Part shown: piece by piece, positions 1 through 6,047 of the stretch
How positions within the stretch are numbered: position 1 is the stretch's first letter
Layout: every line of letters starts with the position of its first letter
NCBI GenBank assembly: GCA_009784995.1
Contig: WQXE01000076.1
Coordinates: 1-9,235 of the forward strand
DNA: 9,235 bases
Origin: Treponema sp.
GTDB taxonomy: Bacteria > Spirochaetota > Spirochaetia > Treponematales > Breznakiellaceae
Reading direction: 5' to 3'
The notes under the pieces: generated by a model
Told to the model about the DNA's origin: nothing
The model's database searches: none
Seen by the model: only the letters and a program-made list of their open reading frames with translations
Made by a program: the position numbers and the translations under genes

Positions 1-692
1 TCGCGGACAATCTCTACCTCCTGGACTTCAACCTGACTCACTCTTGGCAGTTCAATAAAAAAATCTCCAAAGCTGGTTTCAAGCCCTCCCGGATTTCTTA
101 CATGAATTAAATAAATCCCGGGTGTAAGCTGATCAAAATTAAAATGAAGCCTGACCTTTGTGCCGTCAGATTGCAAATTTATTTCATTCGGAGTTAGTAT
201 TTGAGATTCACTTCCCGGGCGGCGCAGTTGAATTTGCGAACCTTGAACAAGATTATTTCCTGTTATTTCCAGTGTATATTCATTAATACCGGAATCTATA
301 ATAAAAAACTGGGGTGTAAAACCTGAAAGCTCCGGCTGCAGTGCAGGATAAACTGTAAAATCAATCCATGCTGAACTTAGAGTCGCGCGGTTAAATAAAT
401 CGTAGGGAATAATGCGGTAACGGTAATTCCCGGGCGTTAGAGAAACATCGATGAATGTATCTTCTGTAAATTCCTGCAAGGCTCTTTGAAAACTGCCTCC
501 TTCGTTTCTTTCGATTACTACTTCGTAGTGTAGTGTATGCGAACTTGGACTCCACGTAAGACGCTGAACAAAGCGGGTTGATGTTTCAATAAAAAACCCG
601 CTATTTTGCGCACTATTTTGTGCGCTGTCTTGCGCATGAAGCGAAGAAACAATTATTAATAAAACAATAAAAATTAAATTCTTACTGCCCAT
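1..692 (-). CDS. Secreted Fn3-like / IPT-like protein, 3' end beyond window
   Basis: I translated this frame directly: it is open from an ATG at 690-692 to the left edge, giving 230 codons without a stop, so the C-terminus is missing. The start is preceded by AGGAAGG. Residues 1-20 form a classical signal peptide (K4, a hydrophobic core LIFIVLLIIV, then LHA before Gln21), so the product is exported to the periplasm or outer surface. Residues about 33-113 look like a fibronectin-III-type beta domain, with a TWSP start and a GNYRYRIIPYD strand. Residues about 118-215 resemble an IPT/TIG fold (FTPQ, ITGNNLVQGS, TPGIYLIHVRNPGG). The start lies inside the last codons of the upstream FecR-domain gene (11 bp overlap), so it is probably co-translated as third gene of that operon. 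The WSP-type Fn3 module is shared in style with that neighbour. The function is unknown; a structural or binding role in the envelope is an inference. Confidence 0.8.
   Translation of the reverse strand, partial: MGSKNLIFIVLLIIVSSLHAQDSAQNSAQNSGFFIETSTRFVQRLTWSPSSHTLHYEVVIERNEGGSFQRALQEFTEDTFIDVSLTPGNYRYRIIPYDLFNRATLSSAWIDFTVYPALQPELSGFTPQFFIIDSGINEYTLEITGNNLVQGSQIQLRRPGSESQILTPNEINLQSDGTKVRLHFNFDQLTPGIYLIHVRNPGGLETSFGDFFIELPRVSQVEVQEVEIVR
601..624. repeat. Two-copy 12-bp tandem repeat, partly self-complementary
   Basis: Two near-identical 12-base units (CTATTTTGCGCA and CTATTTTGTGCG) lie head to tail just after the signal peptide of the leftmost gene and encode the repeated residues SAQN. 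The same bases contain a perfect hairpin, GCGCAC / GTGCGC, with a six-base loop (608-625). This is most likely a small coding expansion in a flexible region rather than a regulatory site. Confidence 0.5.
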
Positions 693-1944
693 AAAGCCTT
701 CCTGTTACGTGCGGCTGCACAGGCTCTGGAACAGGAATATCCAGAATTAAAATATTTTCTCCGATATATCCGCGCCGGTTAATTTCACTTCCTGTTCTGT
801 TTATGGCTTCAACCTGCCAGATAAAAGTTCCTCTATCCAAAAGATTTTTATTTGTAAGCGTGTAACTAACATTGGTTAAAAAACCGCTTCTTACAATCTG
901 CCTTCTGCCGGAAGCTGTCTGATGCAAAAGTGTAAATATATACGCATTGGCTCCGCTGACAGGCGACCATCTAAAAACAATACTGTTAAGATTTCTGAAT
1001 TCATTTGGTTCGATTGTATACCTGTTTACAGGTTGTCTGTTTAAAGGAGCAGGTAAAGGCTGTATTATAACAGGCTCAGGAACTACTACTACTACTGGTT
1101 CGGGCTCCGGCTCTGGTTCGGCAGTTCTTACTATTACTTCAGGTTCAACCACTGGTTCTATTCCCATCGCTAATAAAATCTCGTTAAAAAAATCTCCTAA
1201 CGAAAGTTCTTCTGCCGCAGTTGATTCTGCGGAATCATCAATAACAAAAAGGTCAACTGCCGCTGCTGCCGCTTCCTGTATTATTTCAATTTCAGGAATA
1301 ACAGCGGCAATTTCAAAACTTCCGGTAACATTCGGCGTTATTGCCAGAACCGTTCCTGCATCCGCTTCTCTTCTTATCCCTCTGCCTTCGGTTAATGCCG
1401 CATTACCTTCTCTAACGTTAAGCGCCATACCGCCGTCAGCAGCGGCAGCTACGCTTAACACCGTCCCTTCTTCGGCTTCTATCATCAAACCGTCGATTAT
1501 AAGGCTTATACTGCCGCTTCCGTAACCTGTATCAAGACTGATTGTTCCTGTTGTAAGTTCTATTTGCGGCTGTCCATTATAAAGCTGCACTCTTATCAAT
1601 GTATTTTCTTCAAGGTCAATTTTATTGCCGTCAAAATTTAAAGTCGCTCCCGATAATTCTGCAACACGGATTATATCTCCCGGGTAAATCGGCGATTCAT
1701 TTTGCAGCCTGTCCCATAAAATACGATCCCCCAATCGTCTTTGAATGGAATTGTATTTAACAGTTACAGTCCCTACAGGTTCCAGATTTGACGAAAGAGT
1801 CTGATTCAAACTAATATAAAAAAGATAAAAACCGTAAGACGTACCAAAAAGACAAATTACTATTGCCAAAAAATCCACAAACCTGAATTTTTTAATATTT
1901 ACATTGACAGCCCGCGGAAGGATACGCTGCGGCATTCCACTCAT
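682..1944 (-). CDS. FecR-domain membrane protein with EP-rich linker and Fn3-like domain
   Basis: This 420-residue protein has a short basic N-terminus, one membrane segment at about 23-46, and an extracytoplasmic remainder. Residues about 57-200 form a FecR-like beta domain, with the YPGDIIRV motif at 87-94 followed by repeated beta units such as GTISLDTGYG and EGTVLSV. Residues about 262-300 are a proline/glutamate/valine linker (EPEPEPEP then five valines). Residues about 315-402 are Fn3-like, with FRWSPVSGANAY and FIWQVEAIN. The start at 1944 is fixed by AAAGGAG six bases upstream; a second in-frame ATG lies only three codons later. The gene overlaps the cyclase reading frame by 53 bp and the next gene by 11 bp. 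Classical FecR partners a sigma factor and a TonB receptor, but neither is present here, so the name describes the domain only. It is likely a periplasmic scaffold or wall/envelope-binding protein working with the upstream cyclase; that role is inferred. Confidence 0.85.
   Translation of the reverse strand: MSGMPQRILPRAVNVNIKKFRFVDFLAIVICLFGTSYGFYLFYISLNQTLSSNLEPVGTVTVKYNSIQRRLGDRILWDRLQNESPIYPGDIIRVAELSGATLNFDGNKIDLEENTLIRVQLYNGQPQIELTTGTISLDTGYGSGSISLIIDGLMIEAEEGTVLSVAAAADGGMALNVREGNAALTEGRGIRREADAGTVLAITPNVTGSFEIAAVIPEIEIIQEAAAAAVDLFVIDDSAESTAAEELSLGDFFNEILLAMGIEPVVEPEVIVRTAEPEPEPEPVVVVVPEPVIIQPLPAPLNRQPVNRYTIEPNEFRNLNSIVFRWSPVSGANAYIFTLLHQTASGRRQIVRSGFLTNVSYTLTNKNLLDRGTFIWQVEAINRTGSEINRRGYIGENILILDIPVPEPVQPHVTGRLYGQ
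1082..1118. repeat. Simple-sequence coding repeat for the V5 / EP linker
   Basis: Five ACT trinucleotides (1082-1096), which encode five consecutive valines on the minus strand, are followed by degenerate GGTTC/GGCTC units encoding Glu-Pro repeats. The linker separates the FecR-like and Fn3-like domains. A trinucleotide run like this can change length without breaking the frame. Confidence 0.6.
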
Positions 1945-2896
1945 ACAGCGCTCCTTTGTTTATCTTTATTTTTTTCGTTACTTCCGATTTGATTGTCACC
2001 AATTTTATATTTTTTTCTTCTGCGTTTAAATCAACATTATCAGTATCGGGAGGTTTTATATTCATCAGTTTCCGGACATCAGCCAGAGTAAACGGTTTTT
2101 GTTTTGATTGCAAATGATTTATAACCGCAAATAAACGCACAGGTTTTTCTTTTCCTTTTACCTGAACAGACTGCATCTCTTCGCATATAATATGATCCCT
2201 TACCAAAAGCCATGTATCTTCGCTAATTAAAATATCAGCCGCCAATGGTTTGCACAAAGATTCTACCCTGGATGCAAGATTAACAGGATCTCCTATAACC
2301 GTATATTCCATGCGCTGCTCGCTGCCTATCTGCCCTGCCGTAACCATTCCTGTATTTATGCCGCAGCCGATATTTATTTCGGGGTTTCCCTTGTCAGAAG
2401 GATTTCTGTTTTTATTTAATTTAACAACTGCCAAACGCATCATTAAAGCTGCTTTAATGCAGTTAAGCGCGTCAATCCTTGGGTTACCCGATGTTGTCGC
2501 AGTTCCCCAATGCGCCATAACTGCATCGCCGATAAATTTATCGATAGTGCCGCCTGTTTTTTCCACACAGTCAACCATGCTGGAAAGATAATCATTCAGC
2601 CAATAAACAATTTTATCGGATGCACTTGCTCCAAACTCATTTGTAAAAATTTCCGATTTCTCAGTAAACCCGCGGATGTCCGAGAAAAATATTGTCGCAT
2701 GTTTGGGAAGTCCTCCGGGTTTAATCTGCCCGCGCATTGCAAGCAGTGCAATTTCTTTATTCGTAAACCTGCCGAAAATCCCCAAAGCCCTGCTCATCTT
2801 CTGGAAACTGTTTGTTAAAAGCCCAATCTCGTCTTTACTTTTTGACTTTAATTCGATTTCAAAAACACCGCCTTCGATTTTGCGCTGCAATCGCAA
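1892..2896 (-). CDS. Class III adenylate cyclase, C-terminal part (HAMP end plus catalytic domain) of a frameshifted gene
   Basis: This frame carries the second half of a membrane cyclase that makes cAMP from ATP. Numbering from the nominal TTG at 2896, residues 6-40 are the end of a HAMP linker (KIEGG, then KDEIGLL at 21-27). Residues about 65-260 are a class III cyclase domain. Metal-binding Asp73 sits in FSDIRGFT and Asp124 in IGDAVMAHWG. Lys120 is the adenine-selecting residue, Thr199 in YTVIGDPVN stands where many cyclases have Asp, and Asn206 and Arg210 in VNLASR are the transition-state pair. All catalytic residues are present; Lys120 and Thr199 favour ATP over GTP and a class IIIb type. 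The TTG has no usable ribosome binding site, and the frame continues the membrane sensor encoded at 2859-3899. I therefore read it as half of one gene, either truly broken or affected by a sequencing error. The final 18 residues overlap the FecR-domain gene. Confidence 0.85.
   Translation of the reverse strand: MRLQRKIEGGVFEIELKSKSKDEIGLLTNSFQKMSRALGIFGRFTNKEIALLAMRGQIKPGGLPKHATIFFSDIRGFTEKSEIFTNEFGASASDKIVYWLNDYLSSMVDCVEKTGGTIDKFIGDAVMAHWGTATTSGNPRIDALNCIKAALMMRLAVVKLNKNRNPSDKGNPEINIGCGINTGMVTAGQIGSEQRMEYTVIGDPVNLASRVESLCKPLAADILISEDTWLLVRDHIICEEMQSVQVKGKEKPVRLFAVINHLQSKQKPFTLADVRKLMNIKPPDTDNVDLNAEEKNIKLVTIKSEVTKKIKINKGALYEWNAAAYPSAGCQCKY
1945..1957 (-). promoter_or_regulatory. Ribosome binding site of the FecR-domain gene
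   Basis: The minus strand reads AAAGGAG (complement of 1951-1957) and then six bases before the ATG at 1942-1944. It is the clearest Shine-Dalgarno in this operon. It lies inside the 3' end of the cyclase reading frame, which supports the 53-bp gene overlap being real. Confidence 0.8.
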
Positions 2897-3899
2897 GCCT
2901 CTTTAGCGGAATGGAAATTGATTTTGAATAAAACCAGACAAACAATATCGAAATAAACAAAACAGAAACAGTAAGATAAATATTGCGCCATGTGGTCGCA
3001 ACAATTCCTTCAAAAACCTTATCGTATCCTATACTGGTAATTACAACAACTCCGCCGGTATTTAATTTTGCAAAAGCTCCAAAATAAACCTCGCCGTCTT
3101 CATCCGTATAAAAAGTCTGAAGGTTGCGCTGCGCAGTACGGCGCATCGTTCTTATAAAATCACGTCTTGTTATATTTGTATTATCCCTGACCATTTCAAA
3201 ATCAGGATGAATTAAAATATTATCATTACCGTTTATAAAATAAGACTTATTTGTTCCAAAACTAAAACTTTTAGTCAGGGTTTCAGGAGAAAACAAAACC
3301 GCCGCGGCAGCCTCATCCTGATGAAAAATAAACCCTAATATATGTATCGAAAAATATGATGTAACATTGACAATTACTGCCTGCGGACTTTCCCGTTCAA
3401 AATAAAATGAATTGTAATAAAACCAGTTTTCAGCAAGTGTTTTATCAATATCCCTGGATGAAAAAAAGTCATCGTTAAACAGATAACTATACACTTGCGA
3501 ATCACGATCAAAAAATGCGATGGCGGCAATTTCGGGGTTATCATAAAAAAAAGTTTTGGCAACATTAACTGTAAGCTCGCTTTGATCGCCTGTCGAATTA
3601 ATAACTTGTTTAAGAATACCGCAATGGGACATTATATTAACAAAGGTTTTTTCCGCTTCAACCGCAGACCTTCTGTTTATTTCGAAGTTATTGTCCTCAG
3701 CCGCAAGGCGAACATCTTGAATAACAAGGTATGAAACCAAAGCAGTAATGGAACCCAGCGACAGAACTACCAAAAAAGAGATAATTATGACAAGTTTAGC
3801 GCCAATGGAAAAAACAGAGATTTTATCATCTTTTCGCCGTTTTTTAGACTTCTTTCCTGCCGGAGAGTCAAGTTGCGGTGAATTATCTTTGGCTCTCAT
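2859..3899 (-). CDS. Membrane sensor of adenylate cyclase, N-terminal part of a frameshifted gene
   Basis: This 346-residue frame holds the sensory half of the cyclase. It begins with a strongly basic cytoplasmic stretch (KKSKKRRK at 16-23), then membrane segment 1 (about 36-60), an extracytoplasmic region (61-305) and membrane segment 2 (about 307-323). It ends in the first helix of HAMP (SISIPLKRLAIAAQ, 327-340). The outer region looks like a Cache-type sensor: the stretch around 222-238 (NGNDNILIHPDFE) resembles the usual 'G-iLiHPd' element. Its ligand cannot be predicted. After residue 340 the frame runs six codons (NRRRCF) to a stop, whereas the rest of HAMP and the catalytic domain continue in the next frame at 1892-2896. 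The ATG at 3899 has no clear Shine-Dalgarno and lies about nine bases from a possible -10 element. It is the first gene of the minus-strand operon, divergent from the two-component system. Confidence 0.85.
   Translation of the reverse strand: MRAKDNSPQLDSPAGKKSKKRRKDDKISVFSIGAKLVIIISFLVVLSLGSITALVSYLVIQDVRLAAEDNNFEINRRSAVEAEKTFVNIMSHCGILKQVINSTGDQSELTVNVAKTFFYDNPEIAAIAFFDRDSQVYSYLFNDDFFSSRDIDKTLAENWFYYNSFYFERESPQAVIVNVTSYFSIHILGFIFHQDEAAAAVLFSPETLTKSFSFGTNKSYFINGNDNILIHPDFEMVRDNTNITRRDFIRTMRRTAQRNLQTFYTDEDGEVYFGAFAKLNTGGVVVITSIGYDKVFEGIVATTWRNIYLTVSVLFISILFVWFYSKSISIPLKRLAIAAQNRRRCF
2875..2884 (-). other. Frameshift site in the HAMP linker of the cyclase
   Basis: On the minus strand the upstream frame reads ...LKRLAIAAQ and then goes off into NRRRCF and a stop, while the frame displaced by one base continues KIEGGVFEIELK, the expected rest of HAMP. 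The switch falls at a run of four A (T at 2878-2881). Adding two A gives AAQKIEGG. This places the Gly-Gly pair 13-14 residues after the HAMP proline, as in well-known HAMP domains such as that of Tar. Removing one base gives a linker one residue shorter. The repaired protein would be about 669 residues. Confidence 0.8.
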
Positions 3900-3908
3900 T
3901 ACTACACT

Positions 3909-3916
3909 ATAATATA
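3909..3916 (-). promoter_or_regulatory. Possible -10 element of the cyclase operon
   Basis: On the minus strand, overlapping TATATT / TATTAT hexamers lie nine to eleven bases before the ATG at 3899. No convincing -35 hexamer is found at the normal distance. If used, the transcript would begin at or within a few bases of the start codon, which would fit the missing ribosome binding site. Confidence 0.35.
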
Positions 3917-3939
3917 GAAAAAAGTCTAATAGTTTGATT

Positions 3940-3990
3940 TTTTGCCAATTGTCATTTAAACACGGTGAATTGTATTATAGGTTGGCAAAA
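3940..3990. repeat. Perfect 9-bp inverted repeat flanking the promoter
   Basis: TTTTGCCAA (3940-3948) and TTGGCAAAA (3982-3990) are exact reverse complements. The left arm abuts the -35 hexamer and the right arm covers the predicted start of transcription. Arm centres are 42 bases apart, close to four helical turns, so both would face the same side of DNA. This would suit a looping or dimer-binding operator. The left arm is not transcribed from this promoter, so an RNA stem is unlikely. Confidence 0.5.
3949..3978 (+). promoter_or_regulatory. Promoter of the LytTR two-component operon
   Basis: TTGTCA (3949-3954) and TATTAT (3973-3978) are separated by 18 bases, each matching the sigma-70 consensus at five of six positions. 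Transcription would start near 3985, leaving a leader of about 36 bases before the ATG at 4021. This argues against the longer open frame beginning at a TTG at 3934, which would lie upstream of the promoter. Confidence 0.65.
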
Positions 3991-4020
3991 TACGGGAAAA
4001 TTTATGGTAAAATAGCAAAG

Positions 4021-4806
4021 ATGAATATCCTTATATGCGATGATATTAAAGAGGAAGCTCTTAAGCTGGAAGAGGCGATAAAAACCTCTGGTTTGGAAGC
4101 AAATCTTATAACATTTAATAACGGCGCGGATGTTCTTTCGTATATAAAAAAAGGTGTTAATGTTGATATCTGCTTTTTAGATATTATTATGCCGGAAATT
4201 GACGGCATAGAACTTGCCAGAAAATTAAGAAAAGAAAATTATAACGGCAAAATTATATTTCTTACATCTTCTAACGATTACAGTACGGAATCTTATCAGG
4301 TTAAAGCATATTTTTATCTTTTAAAACCGCCGTGTCCAAACGAAGTAAAAAAGATTCTTGAAGAAATTTCTACATTATCGCATGTAGAAGATACGGCAGG
4401 GCTCCCTGTTACAAACAGAAAATCATTAAGATTTATTTATTTTCATGAAATATCATATATCGAAGTAATATCACCCAAAGTATATTTTTATTTACTTGAC
4501 GGCAGCACAGTTATAGAAAACATGACTTTAAATGAAATTCTGCCGCATCTTACAATGGATGGGCGGCTTGCCCAATGCCACAGATCCTATGTTGTTAATA
4601 TGGATTCTGTTTCACATATAAATGCAAAAGAAGCTTTTTTACGATGCGGTAAAAAAATACCAATTGCAAGATCAAATAAAGAATTCAGCAAAAAATACTT
4701 TGAAAGAATATTTAAGGAAAAAAATGAGAGAAGTTTTTCTTGTTGTAATGCCGGTTTTAATGGTATATACCAATTCTATTTTTATGATTTTATGCCTGCC
4801 GCTTAG
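4021..4806 (+). CDS. LytTR-family response regulator (AgrA type)
   Basis: A 261-residue cytoplasmic transcription regulator. Residues 1-118 are a receiver domain with acidic pocket Asp7-Asp8, phospho-acceptor Asp54 in FLDIIMP, Thr82 in LTSS and Lys102 in LLKPP. Residues about 131-233 are a LytTR DNA-binding domain, with SLRFIYFHEISYIE, the conserved CHRSYVVNMDSV (186-197) and KKIPIARSNK (211-220). I choose the ATG at 4021 because MNILICDD is the natural receiver start and a promoter lies upstream; the frame is open further upstream but only from a weak TTG. No strong Shine-Dalgarno is seen. The fold should end near residue 233; the last 28 residues are translated from bases that mainly encode the start of the kinase in another frame, so this tail is probably a by-product of the 83-bp overlap. 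It is likely phosphorylated by the kinase encoded next. Confidence 0.92.
   Translation: MNILICDDIKEEALKLEEAIKTSGLEANLITFNNGADVLSYIKKGVNVDICFLDIIMPEIDGIELARKLRKENYNGKIIFLTSSNDYSTESYQVKAYFYLLKPPCPNEVKKILEEISTLSHVEDTAGLPVTNRKSLRFIYFHEISYIEVISPKVYFYLLDGSTVIENMTLNEILPHLTMDGRLAQCHRSYVVNMDSVSHINAKEAFLRCGKKIPIARSNKEFSKKYFERIFKEKNERSFSCCNAGFNGIYQFYFYDFMPAA
4714..4726 (+). promoter_or_regulatory. Ribosome binding site deciding the kinase start
   Basis: AAGGA (4714-4718) lies five bases before the ATG at 4724-4726. An in-frame ATG-like start further upstream (4622) would add 34 residues that merely shadow the LytTR coding region, so 4724 is preferred. Confidence 0.7.
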
Positions 4807-6010
4807 AAAAACTCTTTTTTTTGCTTTTATTGTAATTACAATTATGATTGTATTAAATGCAGCTGCAGATATATTATTTATAAATTACGGAGTATTCGAA
4901 ATTGTCAGTAACTTTTCTTTTATTCGTGCATTGCTTTACATTCCTATTTTGATTTGGCTGCTTAAAGGTTTATTTATTCAAAAAATATTCGCATTTTTAA
5001 TGCAAATAATATTTATAGATGCATTAAGTACATTCATTGGATCACTTGTATCTATTTTTTATCCATTCGGTGAAAACTGGTTTTACTTTTCATTTTTGAT
5101 TCTTTCTTTTCTAATATTCGCCGTATATATAATTTTAGTATACTTCTTTGGACGCCGGCTTCTTAAAAGGCTTTTTGAGTATGGGCAAAAAAGAGAGTGG
5201 TTTTTATATTCGGCAGGCGCGGGATTTTCTCTGGCACTTTTAGAAATATCAAAGGGGCTTTTTATTGATAATTTACCGGCGGCAATATCAGTTATAATCT
5301 TTATTTTATGGAGTTTCTGTATATTATGTTATGCGATTATTAATACCCACGATAAAACAAAGCAAAAATTTGAAGCAGAGCTTGCACGGGAAATTATTTC
5401 ATCCGGGCGTGATCATTATCAAAAAATGAACGAACAATATGATACCCTGCGTATCATGAAACACGATTATAAATTTCATTTAAATACAGCGCTGGAAATG
5501 CTTCAAAGCGGCGATATAGAAAAAAGTAGCGAATATCTGAGCGGATTAAAAGATCAATTGACAGATAAAGAGCTGCCGAACTTCTGTGAAAATGCGGTTA
5601 TTAATTCTCTTGTTATAGATTATGTCAGAAGATGCAAGGAAATTGATATTGATATTAATGTTTCTATATTAATACCTGAAGATTTTATTATACCAAATTA
5701 TGAAATGTGTATCGTACTTGGAAATCTTTTGGAAAATGCTCTTGAAGCATGTCAAAAATTAACGATAAACCGTAAAATTGAACTTGCCGTTAAACCCAAA
5801 GGGGATCAGCTTGCTATTATGGTTCGCAATACCTTTGACGGCAAAGTCATTATGGACGGAGAAAAGTTTGTCAGCACAAAAAAAGACGGCGGCTTGGGTT
5901 TACAAAGCGTAAATGCCGACATTCAGCGTTACGGTGACATGTTTTATACTAATACCGAAGATGAGTGGTTTAGCGCGTATGTTCTGTGGAAAAAGAACAT
6001 TGATGTGTAA
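4724..6010 (+). CDS. Polytopic sensor histidine kinase, AgrC/HPK10-like
   Basis: A 428-residue membrane kinase. The first 207 residues hold about six or seven hydrophobic segments (near 5-25, 31-53, 66-82, 86-112, 119-142, 160-178 and 186-207). A coiled-coil-like stretch (210-245) follows. The phospho-acceptor region is MKHDYKFHL with His247, typical of the AgrC-type H-box. The GHKL ATPase domain has VLGNLLENALEA (331-342; Asn334 and Asn338) and the glycine box DGGLGLQSV (388-396). Members of this family usually sense peptides or hydrophobic signals at the membrane. No agrB/agrD-like peptide-processing gene lies in this window, so the signal is unknown. The start is set by AAGGA at 4714; the gene overlaps the response regulator by 83 bp, pointing to coupled translation of a cognate pair. 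The coding sequence is visibly AT-rich, especially in the membrane part. Confidence 0.92.
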   Translation: MREVFLVVMPVLMVYTNSIFMILCLPLRKTLFFAFIVITIMIVLNAAADILFINYGVFEIVSNFSFIRALLYIPILIWLLKGLFIQKIFAFLMQIIFIDALSTFIGSLVSIFYPFGENWFYFSFLILSFLIFAVYIILVYFFGRRLLKRLFEYGQKREWFLYSAGAGFSLALLEISKGLFIDNLPAAISVIIFILWSFCILCYAIINTHDKTKQKFEAELAREIISSGRDHYQKMNEQYDTLRIMKHDYKFHLNTALEMLQSGDIEKSSEYLSGLKDQLTDKELPNFCENAVINSLVIDYVRRCKEIDIDINVSILIPEDFIIPNYEMCIVLGNLLENALEACQKLTINRKIELAVKPKGDQLAIMVRNTFDGKVIMDGEKFVSTKKDGGLGLQSVNADIQRYGDMFYTNTEDEWFSAYVLWKKNIDV

Positions 6011-6047
6011 ACAAGTCCGCAGCATTGCGGACTTTGTTTAATTTTTT
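6008..6047. terminator. Bidirectional intrinsic terminator between the kinase gene and adk
   Basis: The core stem AAGTCCGCA / TGCGGACTT (6013-6021 with 6026-6034) is a perfect nine base pairs with a GCAT loop. A T-rich tract follows on the plus strand (6035-6047). With a single bulged T the stem extends to about 14 pairs by pairing TAAACA with TGTTTA, so it includes the kinase stop codon. On the other strand it lies directly after the adk stop codon, with A/T-rich arms, and could end that transcript too. Confidence 0.85.

Noticed and set aside
947..1525. Plus-strand open frame of 192 residues rich in Ser, Thr and Gly
   Set aside because: It is antisense to the FecR-domain gene, whose domains and ribosome binding site are convincing; its composition simply mirrors the EP-rich linker codons.
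2875..2884. Programmed +1 frameshifting as the explanation for the split cyclase
   Set aside because: Skipping one base gives a HAMP helix one residue short and out of register, and no stimulatory structure or slow codon context is obvious; a two-base loss in an A run fits better.
2887..2896. Independent cyclase gene starting at the TTG at 2896
   Set aside because: No ribosome binding site at a usable distance, and the protein would begin in the middle of a HAMP domain whose first half is in the adjacent frame.
2250..2906. Three plus-strand open frames of 76-113 residues
   Set aside because: All lie antisense to the cyclase catalytic domain and show no recognisable motif or start signal.
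3934..4020. Longer response regulator beginning at a TTG at 3934
   Set aside because: It would begin upstream of the best promoter, adds residues unlike any receiver domain, and MNILICDD at 4021 is the natural start.
4622..4723. Longer kinase start
   Set aside because: The extra 34 residues shadow the LytTR coding sequence, whereas a Shine-Dalgarno lies just before 4724.
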